Below the pieces are notes generated by a model. The model had not been told where the DNA came from, searched no databases, and saw nothing but the letters and a program-made list of their open reading frames with translations. Positions 45,994 through 58,505 of a stretch of 64,000 nucleotides of DNA are shown here, in pieces (positions within the stretch are counted from its first letter, which is position 1; each line of letters begins with the position of its first letter). The position numbers were made by a program, and so were the translations under genes. Source of the stretch: Clavelina lepadiformis (Eukaryota; Chordata; Ascidiacea; Aplousobranchia; Clavelinidae); contig NC_135247.1 in NCBI RefSeq assembly GCF_947623445.1, forward strand, positions 3,226,501-3,290,500, given 5' to 3'.

Positions 45994-48532
45994 AACCCAA
46001 AGTGCATTTTACAACATTGTATAATTCGTTTTGATTAATATTGTATTAGCAAACAATGTATTAATCTAATGTCTTTAATCGTTTAACTTGATTAAAAAGT
46101 TTGTAGCGTCTATGATAATTAAAAGCTATATATCTTTACACTTTTTTATATTTTGCACATCAATTTTAGAACTATTTGTTCTAGCGGTAGAAGCATATAT
46201 AATGCTGCGTCCAATTTCAAAAGAAAAATTGAATTTTTTAACATAGCAAGATTGTCTAAAGTTTTTTTGAAGCAACCTATAGCTTTCAGATTACAGATTA
46301 CACCAGTTTTCGTACTTTGAAATACCTGTTGTAATTATAGCTTCAATGTCAGCTATGACGGCCAGATCTAATGTAATTTACCCATCTAAAGTGACATGCA
46401 TATAGGCTACTGTAATTGGTAAAATCTGTTTCCGCAAATTAACTCAAGCGACTGCCTTTTATACAAGCGCTGTACAACAAGATTTTTCCAACAATACCGA
46501 CATCCACTGCAACGACGTTTATAAACGTCGAATTCTTTATAAGGTCATCTATTTATAAATGTAATTTATTTCAAAACGAACTCATGATTACAACGTGAAG
46601 GATTAATTATTGATTATACTAAATTCACATCAGCAGGTACTTTATTTCGAGATTGAAAACGATGCCGTTCTACGTTCTATTTTCAGGTCAACTATACACA
46701 GTAATTTCCATTCTCTTCACGCACCTCCAAGATGACAAGCGCAATTATAGTTATTTTAGTCGAATTTTTTTAGTCCATAAGTCGAAGGGAGGGTCGCTCG
46801 TGGTTGAAAGCCTTAAAAAGGGTTTTTGGTCTGCACATGCTCGGAAGCGCTCGGTTCCTAGCATGGGAAACACACGCCGCGGATGGACTTTAGCCATTTT
46901 TAAAAGACTAACAGAATATTGGTGGCTTATTTTCGGACATACACGGACGTCTTTTCATACGTAAGCACACAAAATTGCTGAAAGAAAGTTTCAGCTTGTA
47001 CTCATTAAACCACTCCAACTTACAAAGCGTTTTAGAAAATGATAATGGTCTTGTTCTTCTCTGCCTTTCGACATTTCCTTGTCATTCGGGGTCTCCTCAT
47101 GTAACAAATGTGACTACACTGTGTTTATGCCTATTAAATTTAATCAGTATTTAAGCAATAGTTTGTATTTCGGCACTTTTTGTTTTATCATTTACGCATT
47201 TTTGAGTCATTTTTTGGTGGGTTGCTTAGTTTGTTTTTAGTATGTCTCTGTATAGTCAAAAGGGTTATGTCGTTAATGGTTTGCATGCGTTGCGGTTATA
47301 AATATTTGAAATTTTGCACTATTGCGTATTAACGTGATTTTTCCTTTTTGTTTTGTGTACATTGTGTTTTGTGTAACGAAACTCTGCGTTTGTGACATAT
47401 ACCAGGAAGGATTCATACGAACATTGTTTGGTGAAATTGGGTGGGTTTGTTGGACATTCACACAAAGCTTACTCAAATGTAGTAAATGAATTAAACTTTG
47501 TCCATTATAATGCCACAAATTACATCACATCTAGATCAGATTTTTAAGAGTCCACAAAATAGCTGGAGATTTGTTTTTCTTGGGTTTCCTCATGCAAATA
47601 TGACAAATGATTTTGCTATCTAAGTTTTAAAATTAAATAAATAGGATCACCACAAAGCACGTTTTGTTTTTGAACTCTCTTTGGTCTTTTCATAAATACT
47701 TTTTCACATCTATTATTCTATTATTCATTATCAAGATGATTTGTACTTCATGTATAAAGCAAGTACGATGTATGTGCATAAACACTCTCACAATAACCGG
47801 TGTGTAATACAGTTCAATAACACTACACATACTTCAGAAAATCTAACCATAATTTATCAATTAAAAAACCAGCTAATTCACTTAACTTAGCATTTACGTA
47901 CCACGTCAAATAGTTAATCGTTTGTCACGGTAATCTTGTGAATACAACAACGGAAAAACGATTCTTCAATGACTATGACGTGATACGGTATTCGTCACTG
48001 CTGTATGCGTAGGCTGCTACAAGGAAATAAAATCAAGCTACTAAGTTAATCAACATGTCAACTTTAAATGTTATGATGAAGTGACGTCAAGCAAGCAAAT
48101 AGTTTAGAATTATAAACTAGGCTGCAATACATCAATTTACATGTTTCAAAAAGAACTCAAATATATGATGATGAAGTGATTTTTTCATTAATAGCAGATA
48201 TTTTATAATCGATGAAAGCAAATATAATTTAGCCTGATCTAAGCTAAAACACACATTTAGAATAGTTTCAGTTTTTGACTGTGCTTATAGCTTTACGTGA
48301 ATAATATAGCAAGCCTTATGTTTAATGTCAAAATATCAGCACAATCAAACTACAACAAATGCAAACCAAAATAAATGCAATTTTTTATTTTGACATATTT
48401 TGTCACAAGAAAATGAGATGGAAATATCTAAAAGGCTTTTTACATGTGTTTTCTTGTTTTGCGGTTTTTTGGGTATTTTGTTATAAACACAATATCTTAG
48501 TGAGTACAGTCTTATTTAAATACATTCAAATT
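45994..48532. other. Intergenic, no gene recognised
   Basis: AT-rich DNA between the SLC6 array and the Rho B gene. An open frame at 46653-46964 (103 codons) has no signal, domain or paralogue. A perfect 18-bp palindrome, cgacgtttataaacgtcg, lies at 46513-46530. Confidence 0.5.
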
Positions 48533-51500
48533 TCAGGATATCGCGCAGCATATTTTATTTTCATTTTTTTCTTTTTTTTGAAAAATTTTTATAGCTTTAG
48601 CAAATATGTCATGTACACCTTCGTTTGTCATCGATGAACATTCCATGTATTTCGCTGCTCGAATTCTTTTAGACAGTTGTAAGCCTTCTTCGTATCTAAA
48701 AGTGTAGACATTGTAGCACACAACACAGACATACATATGTACATATGTAACCAAACTTTCTTTGACCAGGAATCTTCCCGCTCTAACGGCTAGTCACTTA
48801 GCCGGTTTTGCCTTGTTAACTTTTAATGGCATTTTACTTAATAAAAACGATCATCTCTCACTGAAACCGAAACGTAACTGCCCACAACCGTCGCCCAGCC
48901 GCGCACAGTACTACACCAAACAAATTCCACGCGATGAAGGAATCAACGTGGAACGTAAAACACGATACTAATTTAGCCTTTGGGGTAACTACGTGAGACG
49001 TCACAAGAGATTTGATAAAAACAGGTGTACAAGAACAAGTAAAAGAACATAAACAAGTAAAATACGGCAGACCGTGAACATGCATAAAAACAACACAATG
49101 CAAAGAAAAGACGGTATATAATGTGGTGTCTACAAAACAGGTGCATAAAAATAATCCCGTGACATCCCCCCCAGACCAGTTCTTTTCCGGCCCCGGAAAA
49201 GTTATTCAATATCCGGGTAAAAACGTGTTTGTCTTCGAGCTCGCCGTGGCGGTAGGTTTCTTTCCGTCATGGCCGAAGTGGTCTCGCTGGGAATGGGGCC
49301 GTTCTCTTCGAGGGCAGGTTGGCTTGTCTCTATTGTCTCGTTATTGCCCTCCTCTGTGATCCTGAGTTGTCCAACTGCCGAGTCTTCCCGTCCTTGACTA
49401 CTGGATAATCGCTCAGTCGCGCTCGTATTGATTGATGTAGCCTCGGATTCTCCGGTGGCGGTATCCGTTGAATTTAGTGGTATGAACACCAAACCTTCAA
49501 AAGGAGAACAGTGGTTAATGCTATTATCCGGAACATGATCGTACGGGAGTTGATTGTCACGCTTGTCATCACTATGAACCCTTAATTTCATTCTATTAAA
49601 ATGAACCGTTTGCTCTTTGCCGGCTTTGTCTTTAATAGTATAAGTGGGATGTCGCGCGTTCACTACCGTGAAGGGGCCCTTGTAAGGAAGATGAAATTTG
49701 CGATATTCTCCCTGTGGGACCACTGGGTCTTTCAGCCATACTTCTTTCCCCACTTCAATTGGTAGCCCCCTTTGTCGTTGGTCGTAGAGGTCGGCCATCT
49801 TCGTTCGTTGTTTCCGTAGCGTTTCCCGCACCGTCTTTTCTGCAATCTTTAACCGCGTTTGTAAATCCTGAATAACCGACGTTTTCAGCACTCCACCGGT
49901 CGGTGTGCCCAATAAATCCGCAGGTAAACGAAGCGTACGACCAGTTAATAAGAAATGCGGCGATACACCTGTGCTGTCGTGGACGCTCGCGTTATAGGCC
50001 GCCACGACGGCTGACAAAGCTTGATCCCAACTACGTTGATCCTCCTGTACGTAATTTCGTAACATGGTGATGATAGTCTTGTTGTTTCTCTCAACTCCCC
50101 CGTTCCCTTGTGGATGATAACTTGTGGTCCTTGTTTTCGAACAACCCATCAATCGTAATAGTTCTTTGAAGACCTCGCTCTCAAAATTCCCACCCCGGTC
50201 GCTGTGGATAACATCTGGTACACCATGAACTGTGAACCATCGGTGGAACAAGACGTCCGCTGTGGTTTTTGCTGTTTGACTGCGCATGGGCCAGGCCCTT
50301 ACATACTTGGTAAATAAATCGCACGCCACCAAGATGTATTGAAAACCTGATGATGTCATAGGTAGGGGTCCCACGACGTCTATTTCTACTCTCTGCATTG
50401 CCCTATCTTCCGTGGACGGAACCAACCTCGCCCTTGGCTCGGCCGGCGGTTTCTTGTTCCTTTGACATACGTCGCAGTTTCGGCAATATTTTTCGGTGTC
50501 CTGTCTCCAACCAGGCCAATAAAATTTTTCTTCTACTTTGTGGCAAGTTTTCGTCAACCCTAAATGAGCCCCGCCAAGAACGCAATCGTGTAGTGACTGC
50601 AAAACAGACAAACGCATAGGTTCCGGAGTTATAAGTCGATAACAGTGTGTTCCCGGTAAACTGCGATTACTATTTGCCCAATAAACAGGGCCGTCAAAAG
50701 TGTGTAAACTTCCAAATTGGGCCCATAGATGCTTAGTCATTCTTGACAAGTTTTTAACGTGTTTGTACGGAGGTCTTTTCCCCAACTGTAGCCATCTCAA
50801 AGCGGGGGCAATATCTGCGTCCTCTTCCTGTAGATTCAGTACTTCATTCGGAAGAAACCCGATGTTGCCTCTAAGATCTATGTTGTTGACTGTTTGCTTG
50901 GAATCTTCGAGGCTTGTTGCAACTTGTTGGTCATGCCATTTGTAGGGGAGGTTCACCTGTGTACCTTCGTTAGGGCGTCGACTCAACGCGTCAGAGTTTT
51001 TGTGTTTTTGTCCTGGTCGATGGAGTAGCTCAAAATTGTACTCGGCAAGGTGTTCTATCCATCGAGCGCATTGTCCATACAACTCCTTTGACTGCCATAA
51101 CCAACGCAACGATGCATGGTCCGTCCTCAGTAAAAACTTTTGACCTAGTAGGTGACACCTATTCGATTTTGTTGTCCAGACGACCGCCAGAAGCTCTTTT
51201 CGAGTCGTGGAGTAGTTCTTTTCTGCTTTCCCTAGAGATCGGCTACAATACGAGATCACACGCTCTCTGTCATCTATGACTTGTGACAGAACAGCGCCAA
51301 TTGCGTTATCGGATGCATCGGTGTCGAGAATAAACGGCTTGTCGTAGTTTGGGTATGCCAGCACTGGTGCGGTACACAGCAAACGCTTCAAAGTAGCAAA
51401 GGCGTTCTGATGCTCTTCGGTCCACTGAAACTTCTTGTTCTTCTCGGTGAGTTTGTGCAACGGTGAGGCAATTTTGGCATAATTTGGAATAAACTTCCTA

Positions 51501-54500
51501 TAATATGATGTCAGACCCACAAACTGTCGAACGTGTTTCACGGTGCGAGGTATCGGCCAATTCGCGACTGCCTCTACTTTCTCGGCGTCACACATCACGC
51601 CTTCCTTAGAAATTTTATGCCCTAAAAATTTCACCGATTCTTGAAAAAGAGAGCATTTGGACGGTTTCAGTGTTAAACCGGCTTCTTCCAGTCGACTTAG
51701 AACGTCGCTTAAACGAGACATGTGTTCCCCGAATGTGCGACCATACACGATCACATCGTCTAAATATGCTAAAGCGCCGCGCCACTCCAATCCATTTAGA
51801 ACGATGTGCATCAATCGTTGAAATGTAGCCGCCGAATTGCTAAGACCCATCGGCATAACGTTCCATTCATATAACCCCATGTGGGTGGTAAAAGCAGTAA
51901 CCTCGCGGGACCTGTGATTCATGGGTATTTGCCAATACCCTGAACGCAGATCCAGAGTAGAAAAATAAATGTTACTTGACAATTCGTCCAGGCTCTCGTC
52001 GACACGTGGGATTGGGAAACTGTTCTTTTTCATCAGGTCATTTACGCGCCTGTAATCAACACAAAACCTCACCTCGCCCGATTTTTTTCGTACAAGAACA
52101 ATGGCGCTGGACCAAGGGGATGTGGATGTGCGAACCAAGCCTTGCTTCTCCATTTCCGTGAGGATTTCTTCTACCTTTCGCTTGTCTCGAGGGGGTATTC
52201 GGCGATGCGGTTGTCTCACAGGGGCGCTAGTCCCAATATCGACATGGTGTTCTATCAAGTCGGTTTTGCCTAGATCGAATTGACTGGTCGAAAAACACTT
52301 CCAATGCTTCGATAATAAATTGAGTACTTCGCGACGTTCACTCTTAGACAGCTTCGTCCCTAAATCTACGCCTTCTTCGATAGCTTGCAAGTGATCACGT
52401 TGGGGTTTAAAACGATGTTCTTCTACCGACGCTACGGAGCATCTTTGGTCGGAGTTCACAATGCATCGGTTATTATTGCAGTCGCACGTGGAGTTTAATC
52501 TCGAAACTAAAGCGCACGTGCCGGGCTGGTAAACATCACCTCCGCCGAATACAGAGACTGGATGTAGGGTGGCGACCCTGGTTCCGTTGACTAATCTGAC
52601 TTCGTCATCACTGAAATTAGCCAATCGAATGGGGACCTTTCCGTTATGAACTTGCGTGAGGTAGTTACCCGCTAGTACCCCATATTTATCATTCAATCGG
52701 AGATTACCTTCAACTAGTGCCGGAAACTCAACGTCGGGCATCTTAAGCATCGGATCCATACAAAATATGCCAAAAGTACACACCTCAGTGGAAGCGGGGA
52801 CGATCAGGTCTTCGACGATATAAACCTCGTTTCGCTGTAAGGTCACTTTTCCATCGAGCAGGGGTGTCGACGACGATCCGGCTTCTAGAATTTTGTCTTT
52901 GTAGCAGATCCGGCATTGGTGATGCTGGACGAAATCTAACCCAATGATGAAATCTTCCGTGAGTTGATTAACTACGTAGATTTCGCACTCTGTGATCAAA
53001 CCGGCCACTTGCACTGATAATGTGACAAGGCCTAACACCTGTAGGGCCGTCCCGCTAGCCGTTGTTAACTGTGTATCTAACGTGGGGCCTAGGGTAGTAC
53101 TCGGATTTTCTGACGAAACTTTATCGAACAAAGTTTTAGACATGAGTGATACGCTGGCTCCCGTGTCTACCAGAGCACAAATGGGCATAGAACACAACAT
53201 CATATTAACATACTTGCATAACCTTTTCCGGTATTGTTGTTGAGCGGGTGTTGCGGTGGCTGGAGCAGGCGGACGGGATCGATTCCAACTTAACTTTGAT
53301 CTGTTTACATCAAATGAGTTAGTCCGAGGGTTGTGATTCGTAGCTAGGCTTTGACGGTTTAGGCGATCTCGCCTAGATGAATCATATTTAGACGGATTTG
53401 CATTTGAGCGTGGGTTGTTTCGGACCCCACGTGTTTTATCGGAAGAGGACTTACGGTTTCGGTATCGTTGATTTCTTCCTTCAGACGGACCCGGTGCGCG
53501 TGGTTTCCAATGGAGGCGATCCACGTCTCGTTGTAAAGTGTTCATTTGCGTTTTCACTGAAGACACAGTTTCGTCAATACTGGAAATCCGGCCTTGAATA
53601 TTGTCATTAAACAATTTTATCTCGCCACTTATCTTAGCAAGTTCATTCTTCATCAAGACAGTCGCTTCGTCCTGGCGGCTTTCGTCTCCATGTGAAAGTC
53701 GAGCGACAGTGAACACGTCTGAACACGGAGTCTTTTCCGAGACGTCCAGGGCAATGGCTCGGGCGCTGGTAGTGAAGAAGTCTCTGCCGATCTCTAAGTC
53801 TGCGACTAAGGTTTCCGATATCTTGCGGTTTCTCAAGCCCCGGATCAATGCCAAGTAGAGTACCTCATTTTTTACAGGTGCTTGATCTGCACTGGCATAT
53901 GCCATGTCACCCTGCTTCCGCAAAGCGTAGACGAATGATCGTGTAGATTCGTCCGGTTCTTGTACCCTATCCAAAAGGCTGTTTTTTAATCTGCTGATTT
54001 CCGCCTTTGATCGCCCTGCTTCTGAAGCCCTTTCCACCAACTCGTCGAACTCTAAGTCGTAGACGGAGGCATCTTTCCCTTGAATTTCCCAGACAAAGTC
54101 CTTATCGAAACTTTCAATGAGGAGGTGTTTCTTAAAATCTTGATTTGCCCTAACGCTGGCGCAGTAAGAGTTAAAAACTTTGAGAAAGTCTTGAAAGTCT
54201 TCATTGGACTTATATCTCAGTGGAGGCAACGTCACATTAAAAGCCATACTGGTAAAAAATACCTTTTTGACTGCGGGATCCTGGCGCGCTCGCCAATTGT
54301 AACCAAACTTTCTTTGACCAGGAATCTTCCCGCTCTAACGGCTAGTCACTTAGCCGGTTTTGCCTTGTTAACTTTTAATGGCATTTTACTTAATAAAAAC
54401 GATCATCTCCCACTGAAACCGAAACGTAACTGCCCACAACCGTCGCCCAGCCGCGCACAGTACTACACCAAACAAATTCCACGCGATGAAGGAATCAACG

Positions 54501-55676
54501 TGGAACGTAAAACACGATACTAATTTAGCCTTTGGGGTAACTACGTGAGACGTCACAAGAGATTTGATAAAAACAGGTGTACAAGAACAAGTAAAAGAAC
54601 ATAAACAAGTAAAATACGGCAGACCGTGAACATGCATAAAAACAACACAATGCAAAGAAAAGACGGTATATAATGTGGTGTCTACAAAACAGGTGCATAA
54701 AAATAATCCCGTGACACATATACGCACGTACACCTAGAGCTACAAAGTATATCAACATTTGCACTACCAACTGTAATACAGAAACTTTTGTTTACGTCCT
54801 AAAAATTGGTAGAAGGAACTCATTAGCTCAAAATCACTTACTCGATTGGCGTAGACTCTGCCTTGTGTAACTGTTTGACTGTTTCAGGGTCATTTCTCAA
54901 ATCGGTTTTCATTCCTACCAGTAATATTATCGTATTTGGACAGTTTTTACGTAATTCTGGTATCCATTTTGCAGAAATGTTTTCAAAAGAAGCCCGGTTA
55001 ACCAGTGAAAACAATACAAGAACAACATCAGTGCCAGGATAACTTAACGGTCTGAGTCTGCAATGAAAATATAAGGTAATTGCTCATTAAACAACTGTTC
55101 GTTGTGTGCGTGGCATAAAAAAAAAAGTTTTTATAATAATTCTGCGTAGTGCTTTTTTCCAGCGTTGCTTCTTTTCAGTTAATGTCACAATGAGAACGAA
55201 TAAATGCACTTGTTAGTGAAAAACACAAAACTTTCTAAAAATAAACTATTAAGCATATTTCGCAATATCTTGATTTTTATCATGAAATGTTGCACAAGTT
55301 TATTTAGCCATGTTGACAACTTTGAATAGAAGTTATAGAATTAATACTATATCAAACGACAAGTTGATCCTTTTTTTCTTCTGGGCAGAAAAAGAGTTGT
55401 ATTCTATACAGTATTCTATATTTCGTGGCAGCCTACATTAAAATAATACACTTCACAAAGTGGCTGTTCTAAGTACCTGTCGTAATCTTCAGCGCCAGGT
55501 GTATCGTATAGATTTAAAATGTATTGTATTCCGTTTATCGTCGCAGGGAAACTGAGACTATCAAAGACGGTTGGCACGTAGGCGGTAAAAGGTTCACCGG
55601 TTGTATAAGAGCTGTACAGTGATGTCTTGCCAACGGCACCGTCCCCCACCACAACGATTTTTATAGGCGACGAATT
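48533..55676 (-). CDS. Rho B: Rac/Cdc42-like small GTPase with a gypsy element in intron 2
   Basis: Minus-strand exons: 55676-55477 (200 bp), 55057-54842 (216 bp) and 48695-48533 (163 bp, stop included). Phases are 2 and 2, giving 192 residues after an unlocated first exon; an in-frame TAG just before the 55676 acceptor shows that such an exon must exist. Motifs: [10 protein letters not shown]-loop (Gly12 kept), YVPTVFD switch [12 protein letters not shown] switch II (Gln61 position is Ala), LVGMKTD, and ECSSM. It ends CCAIS, with CAIS as CaaX box. Exon 2 and exon 3 are 6.1 kb apart only because of the retroelement at 48746-54716. Without it and one copy of the target duplication the intron would be about 170 bp, like those of Rho C and Rho D. 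The joined residue (GA|A, Glu) fits the family pattern PIEYEEG. Confidence 0.87.
48746..49164 (-). repeat. 3' LTR of the whole-looking gypsy element
   Basis: 419 bp, flanked outside by CATA at 48742-48745 and inside by the polypurine tract. Confidence 0.95.
54298..54716 (-). repeat. 5' LTR of the whole-looking gypsy element
   Basis: 419 bp, flanked outside by CATA at 54717-54720 and inside by the primer-binding site. Confidence 0.95.
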
Positions 55677-58505
55677 CTAAAACATAGTTTAATTTTGAAG
55701 CTATCTTGTATTTTTGAGAAATTTATCAGCTCTAAGTAAAAATAATGACCCTTATTTAAACTAACAGTCGTATCACTGTGAAATAAAAGCCAGGGTCTGT
55801 CTCTTGGCCAGGTAAATCATAATTACCTAATCTCAAAACATAATAGAAACGCTCATGCAAGCAAAACGATGACAATCTACTGTTTTTATTTTTTACTTTT
55901 TACTAAAGATAACTACACCACAATTTACTGAACAATGCCTTCACAAACCTCCATGGCAAGCTCAGATTCTGTAGAAGTTTTTATATAGCTCTTCCTTAAT
56001 ACTTAAATATATCCTATAGATGCTGTTGTATTGACCTGTATAAATGTATTGTATAGTATGTAGCAGTTCCAAACGTTACGCGCGCTATTTAAAAACAAAC
56101 TATAATTTGTTTCTATCAAAAAGGAAAAACTGTTAAACTAGTTGATGTTCGATGTGTTGTTTCAAACAACCTTTCACATAGTCAGCTCCTTTCTAATTTT
56201 TGACTTGGCTCCTTGCTACTGCGTTTGCTGGTGCAGGTATGATTAATGCTTTACGTTTAGTTGGATGAAATCAGTCAAATAGTAAATATGTTAAATGTTT
56301 TACTTAAGATGATTAGTAATTTGAACAGTCGTATCACTACATGACGTACTGACATAGGTTATACTGTGTGTTGCATTAGTTACAACTGCTGTTAAGTCGT
56401 TAAAGTTCTTGTCAAGAGTTTTCACCGAACTAATATTTATTGATGTTGTATTTATGAAATTGGCCCGGTACTTCTTTTTTCATATTGAGGTCGACTCAAG
56501 TATATTCAGCTACCAATTGCAGCCATTTCCTCCCTTCTTCGTCAGGGGTCTTCAGGTCCTCTTGGCCTATGGGTGGGTGTAGTACACGACAGTTAAAGAT
56601 GATGGGTTCTGCTGTTTGTGATTCTGCACCGCAAATGCATGATAGTGATGTTTTGAGGCCCCAGCGTTGCATGCATTCGCCAAAACGGCCTACTCCAGTT
56701 CTGAGGCGGTTCAGGGTTGTCCAGATGTTGTTTGGCCGGGTACGTAATGAGGTAAACAAGTTTTTTTGTAGAACCGTTCCTCACTGTAACAGTTTTTATT
56801 GGTTTTGAATTCTGCAGAGACAATTTTTAGGGTTATAATAAGTTATTATTAATTGTTGGTATAAGACAGGACTTAAGCTTATTGCATTTCACCAAAGCAA
56901 GCTACACAAGTGATATATAATGTAGAAAATACATCAGGTTTAATGAATCTCTAATTATCGAAAATTTACCAAAAATTGGTCTTTATCGTGAATCTTTGTA
57001 ATGTTTTTTAATTCTAAGCTAAATAAAAGCTTTTTTGCATGGAACAGTTATTTAAATTGCATAATGAAATAAAACTTTAATATTAATATCATTACCCATT
57101 TGTTATTTATAGAACCCACATGACTGTTTTCAGCAAAAATGCAATGATGAATCTTTTAGTTAATCATCACTCCATATAAAGATTTGTGACGCATAACGAA
57201 ATTGTGAACTTAAAAGCTGAGTTGTACAACTCAAAAAACATTTCATAACTCCGTATAAAAGTTGCATTTAAAACTTTAACACATCCTCCTAATGCTAAAA
57301 GACGAGCTTAGCTAACTGATTTATTGAAGGCCGCCATTGACAAAACAAAAATAATAGACTGAACATTAAGGAGAGATAGTTCAATATAACAATTCAAACT
57401 GATTAACTTCGCAGTTTGTGATGCTTGTGTAGATCTGCTACACATTGCTACAGATTGTGTAGATGTGATGCTCTGCTTAGAATCTAAGATTGATGGATCT
57501 AACCAAAAGAATAGACCGAGGCCAGAAGTGTCTCAACAATATAGATGTGCATTTGGATCTTTAGAGTAAATGCTATAATGGAATATCACGTATAATACCA
57601 CGACGACCTTGAAAGAAAATCCACACGCAGACCAAACAAATGATGATGCTCTTATTTTTGCGATTTTTATATATTTTTAACCTTGTAGGCCATAAAAACA
57701 GGCTTGTTTAGATTTCTTTGTGGAAGACGTTTTCCACAAATTTTATACAGCTTACTTGTAACTTTGATAGCAAAAAAAGAAGAGTTGATATTATATAGAT
57801 ATTGATAGATTTTACAGGATGTTCTCCAGTTTTACGACTGTTTTGATTTATGTTCACCGAGGTAACTTTCTTTCTAGAATCAGGTTCTTACTAAGTTAGT
57901 ATCAAACTCGTGTTCATTTCACTAATGGAAAATGCAAATATGATAAAAGTTTCATGCAAACCACACTTATAAACAAACTCAACAGCAAAAATAAAATATT
58001 TGTTTAAAACTGCTGGTGTCTTATAAGAATCCATAGCGATGCATCTACTATACTTCAAAAAAAATCTCACCACACAAAGATAGCAGTGAAAAATAGAAAC
58101 TTATTGATAACCTCCAAGTTGTAGGAAAATGAAGTGTAAGAACTGGTGAGAAATGAAAATAAGTCATAAGTATGACAGAAAAGCAAACTAAAACGTTGAC
58201 TTCGCCAACAATTACAGCACTGAAACAAACATTACAAGAAAATAATGTTATAATAATAAAGCACTGACGTTTGATAATGCAAATTTAAATAGACTTTATG
58301 GTCTTAAAACATTGCTATACCTATAGTTGTCTAATTTCAATTATAAACAATTAAACGAAAATCAGACACAACTAATTCTTTCCAAGTTGATAACTTTTAC
58401 AAGAAAAAAGCAAATGTTTAAACTTAAAGTTGTTTAAAAGTGTTTTTGTTGATTTGAAAAGTACAAATATGGTTTTCAGAATATGGATCTTCAAATTTAA
58501 AGGTT
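55677..58505. other. Intergenic between Rho B and Rho C, with a LINE remnant
   Basis: AT-rich DNA. The unlocated first exon of Rho B should lie in its left part. A LINE 3' fragment is at 56490-56825. Nothing else was recognised from 56826 to 58505. Confidence 0.5.
56490..56825 (-). mobile_element. LINE 3'-end fragment (C-terminus of a reverse-transcriptase protein)
   Basis: The minus strand encodes about 87 residues with WTTLNRLRTGVGRFGECMQR, then CICGAESQTAEPI and DLKTPDEEGRKWL, before a stop at about 56496. The LNRLRTG...WGL...C.CG pattern is typical of the C-terminal region of animal non-LTR retrotransposon proteins. Upstream sequence on the same strand continues in a different frame, so the copy is truncated and decayed. 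The clade (Jockey/CR1/RTE-like) cannot be set from this piece. Confidence 0.75.

Larger units (their letters stand above)
48746..54716 (-). mobile_element. Ty3/gypsy LTR element, looks whole, very young
   Basis: It is read on the minus strand. LTRs of 419 bp lie at 54298-54716 (5') and 48746-49164 (3'). They start TGTCACGGG and end GTTACA, and differ at about one position by eye. A 4-bp target duplication, CATA, lies at 48742-48745 and 54717-54720. A primer-binding site begins TTGGCGAGCG after the 5' LTR, and a G-run polypurine tract precedes the 3' LTR. One long frame (54247-49202, 1681 codons) covers the parts in order: gag with a basic tail, protease (VDTGAS, near residue 360), reverse transcriptase (YLDD, near 827), RNase H ([10 protein letters not shown]), and integrase with HHCC finger and DDE core, then a C-terminal tail. 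No break was seen. There is no separate envelope gene. It sits in intron 2 of Rho B in the same direction as that gene. Confidence 0.95.

Noticed and set aside
46653-46964. Open frame of 103 codons
   Set aside because: No signal peptide, domain, paralogue or splice context. Composition is that of random AT-rich DNA.
49123-54523. Several plus-strand open frames of 60-147 codons
   Set aside because: All are shadows on the opposite strand of the gypsy gag-pol frame or of its LTRs.
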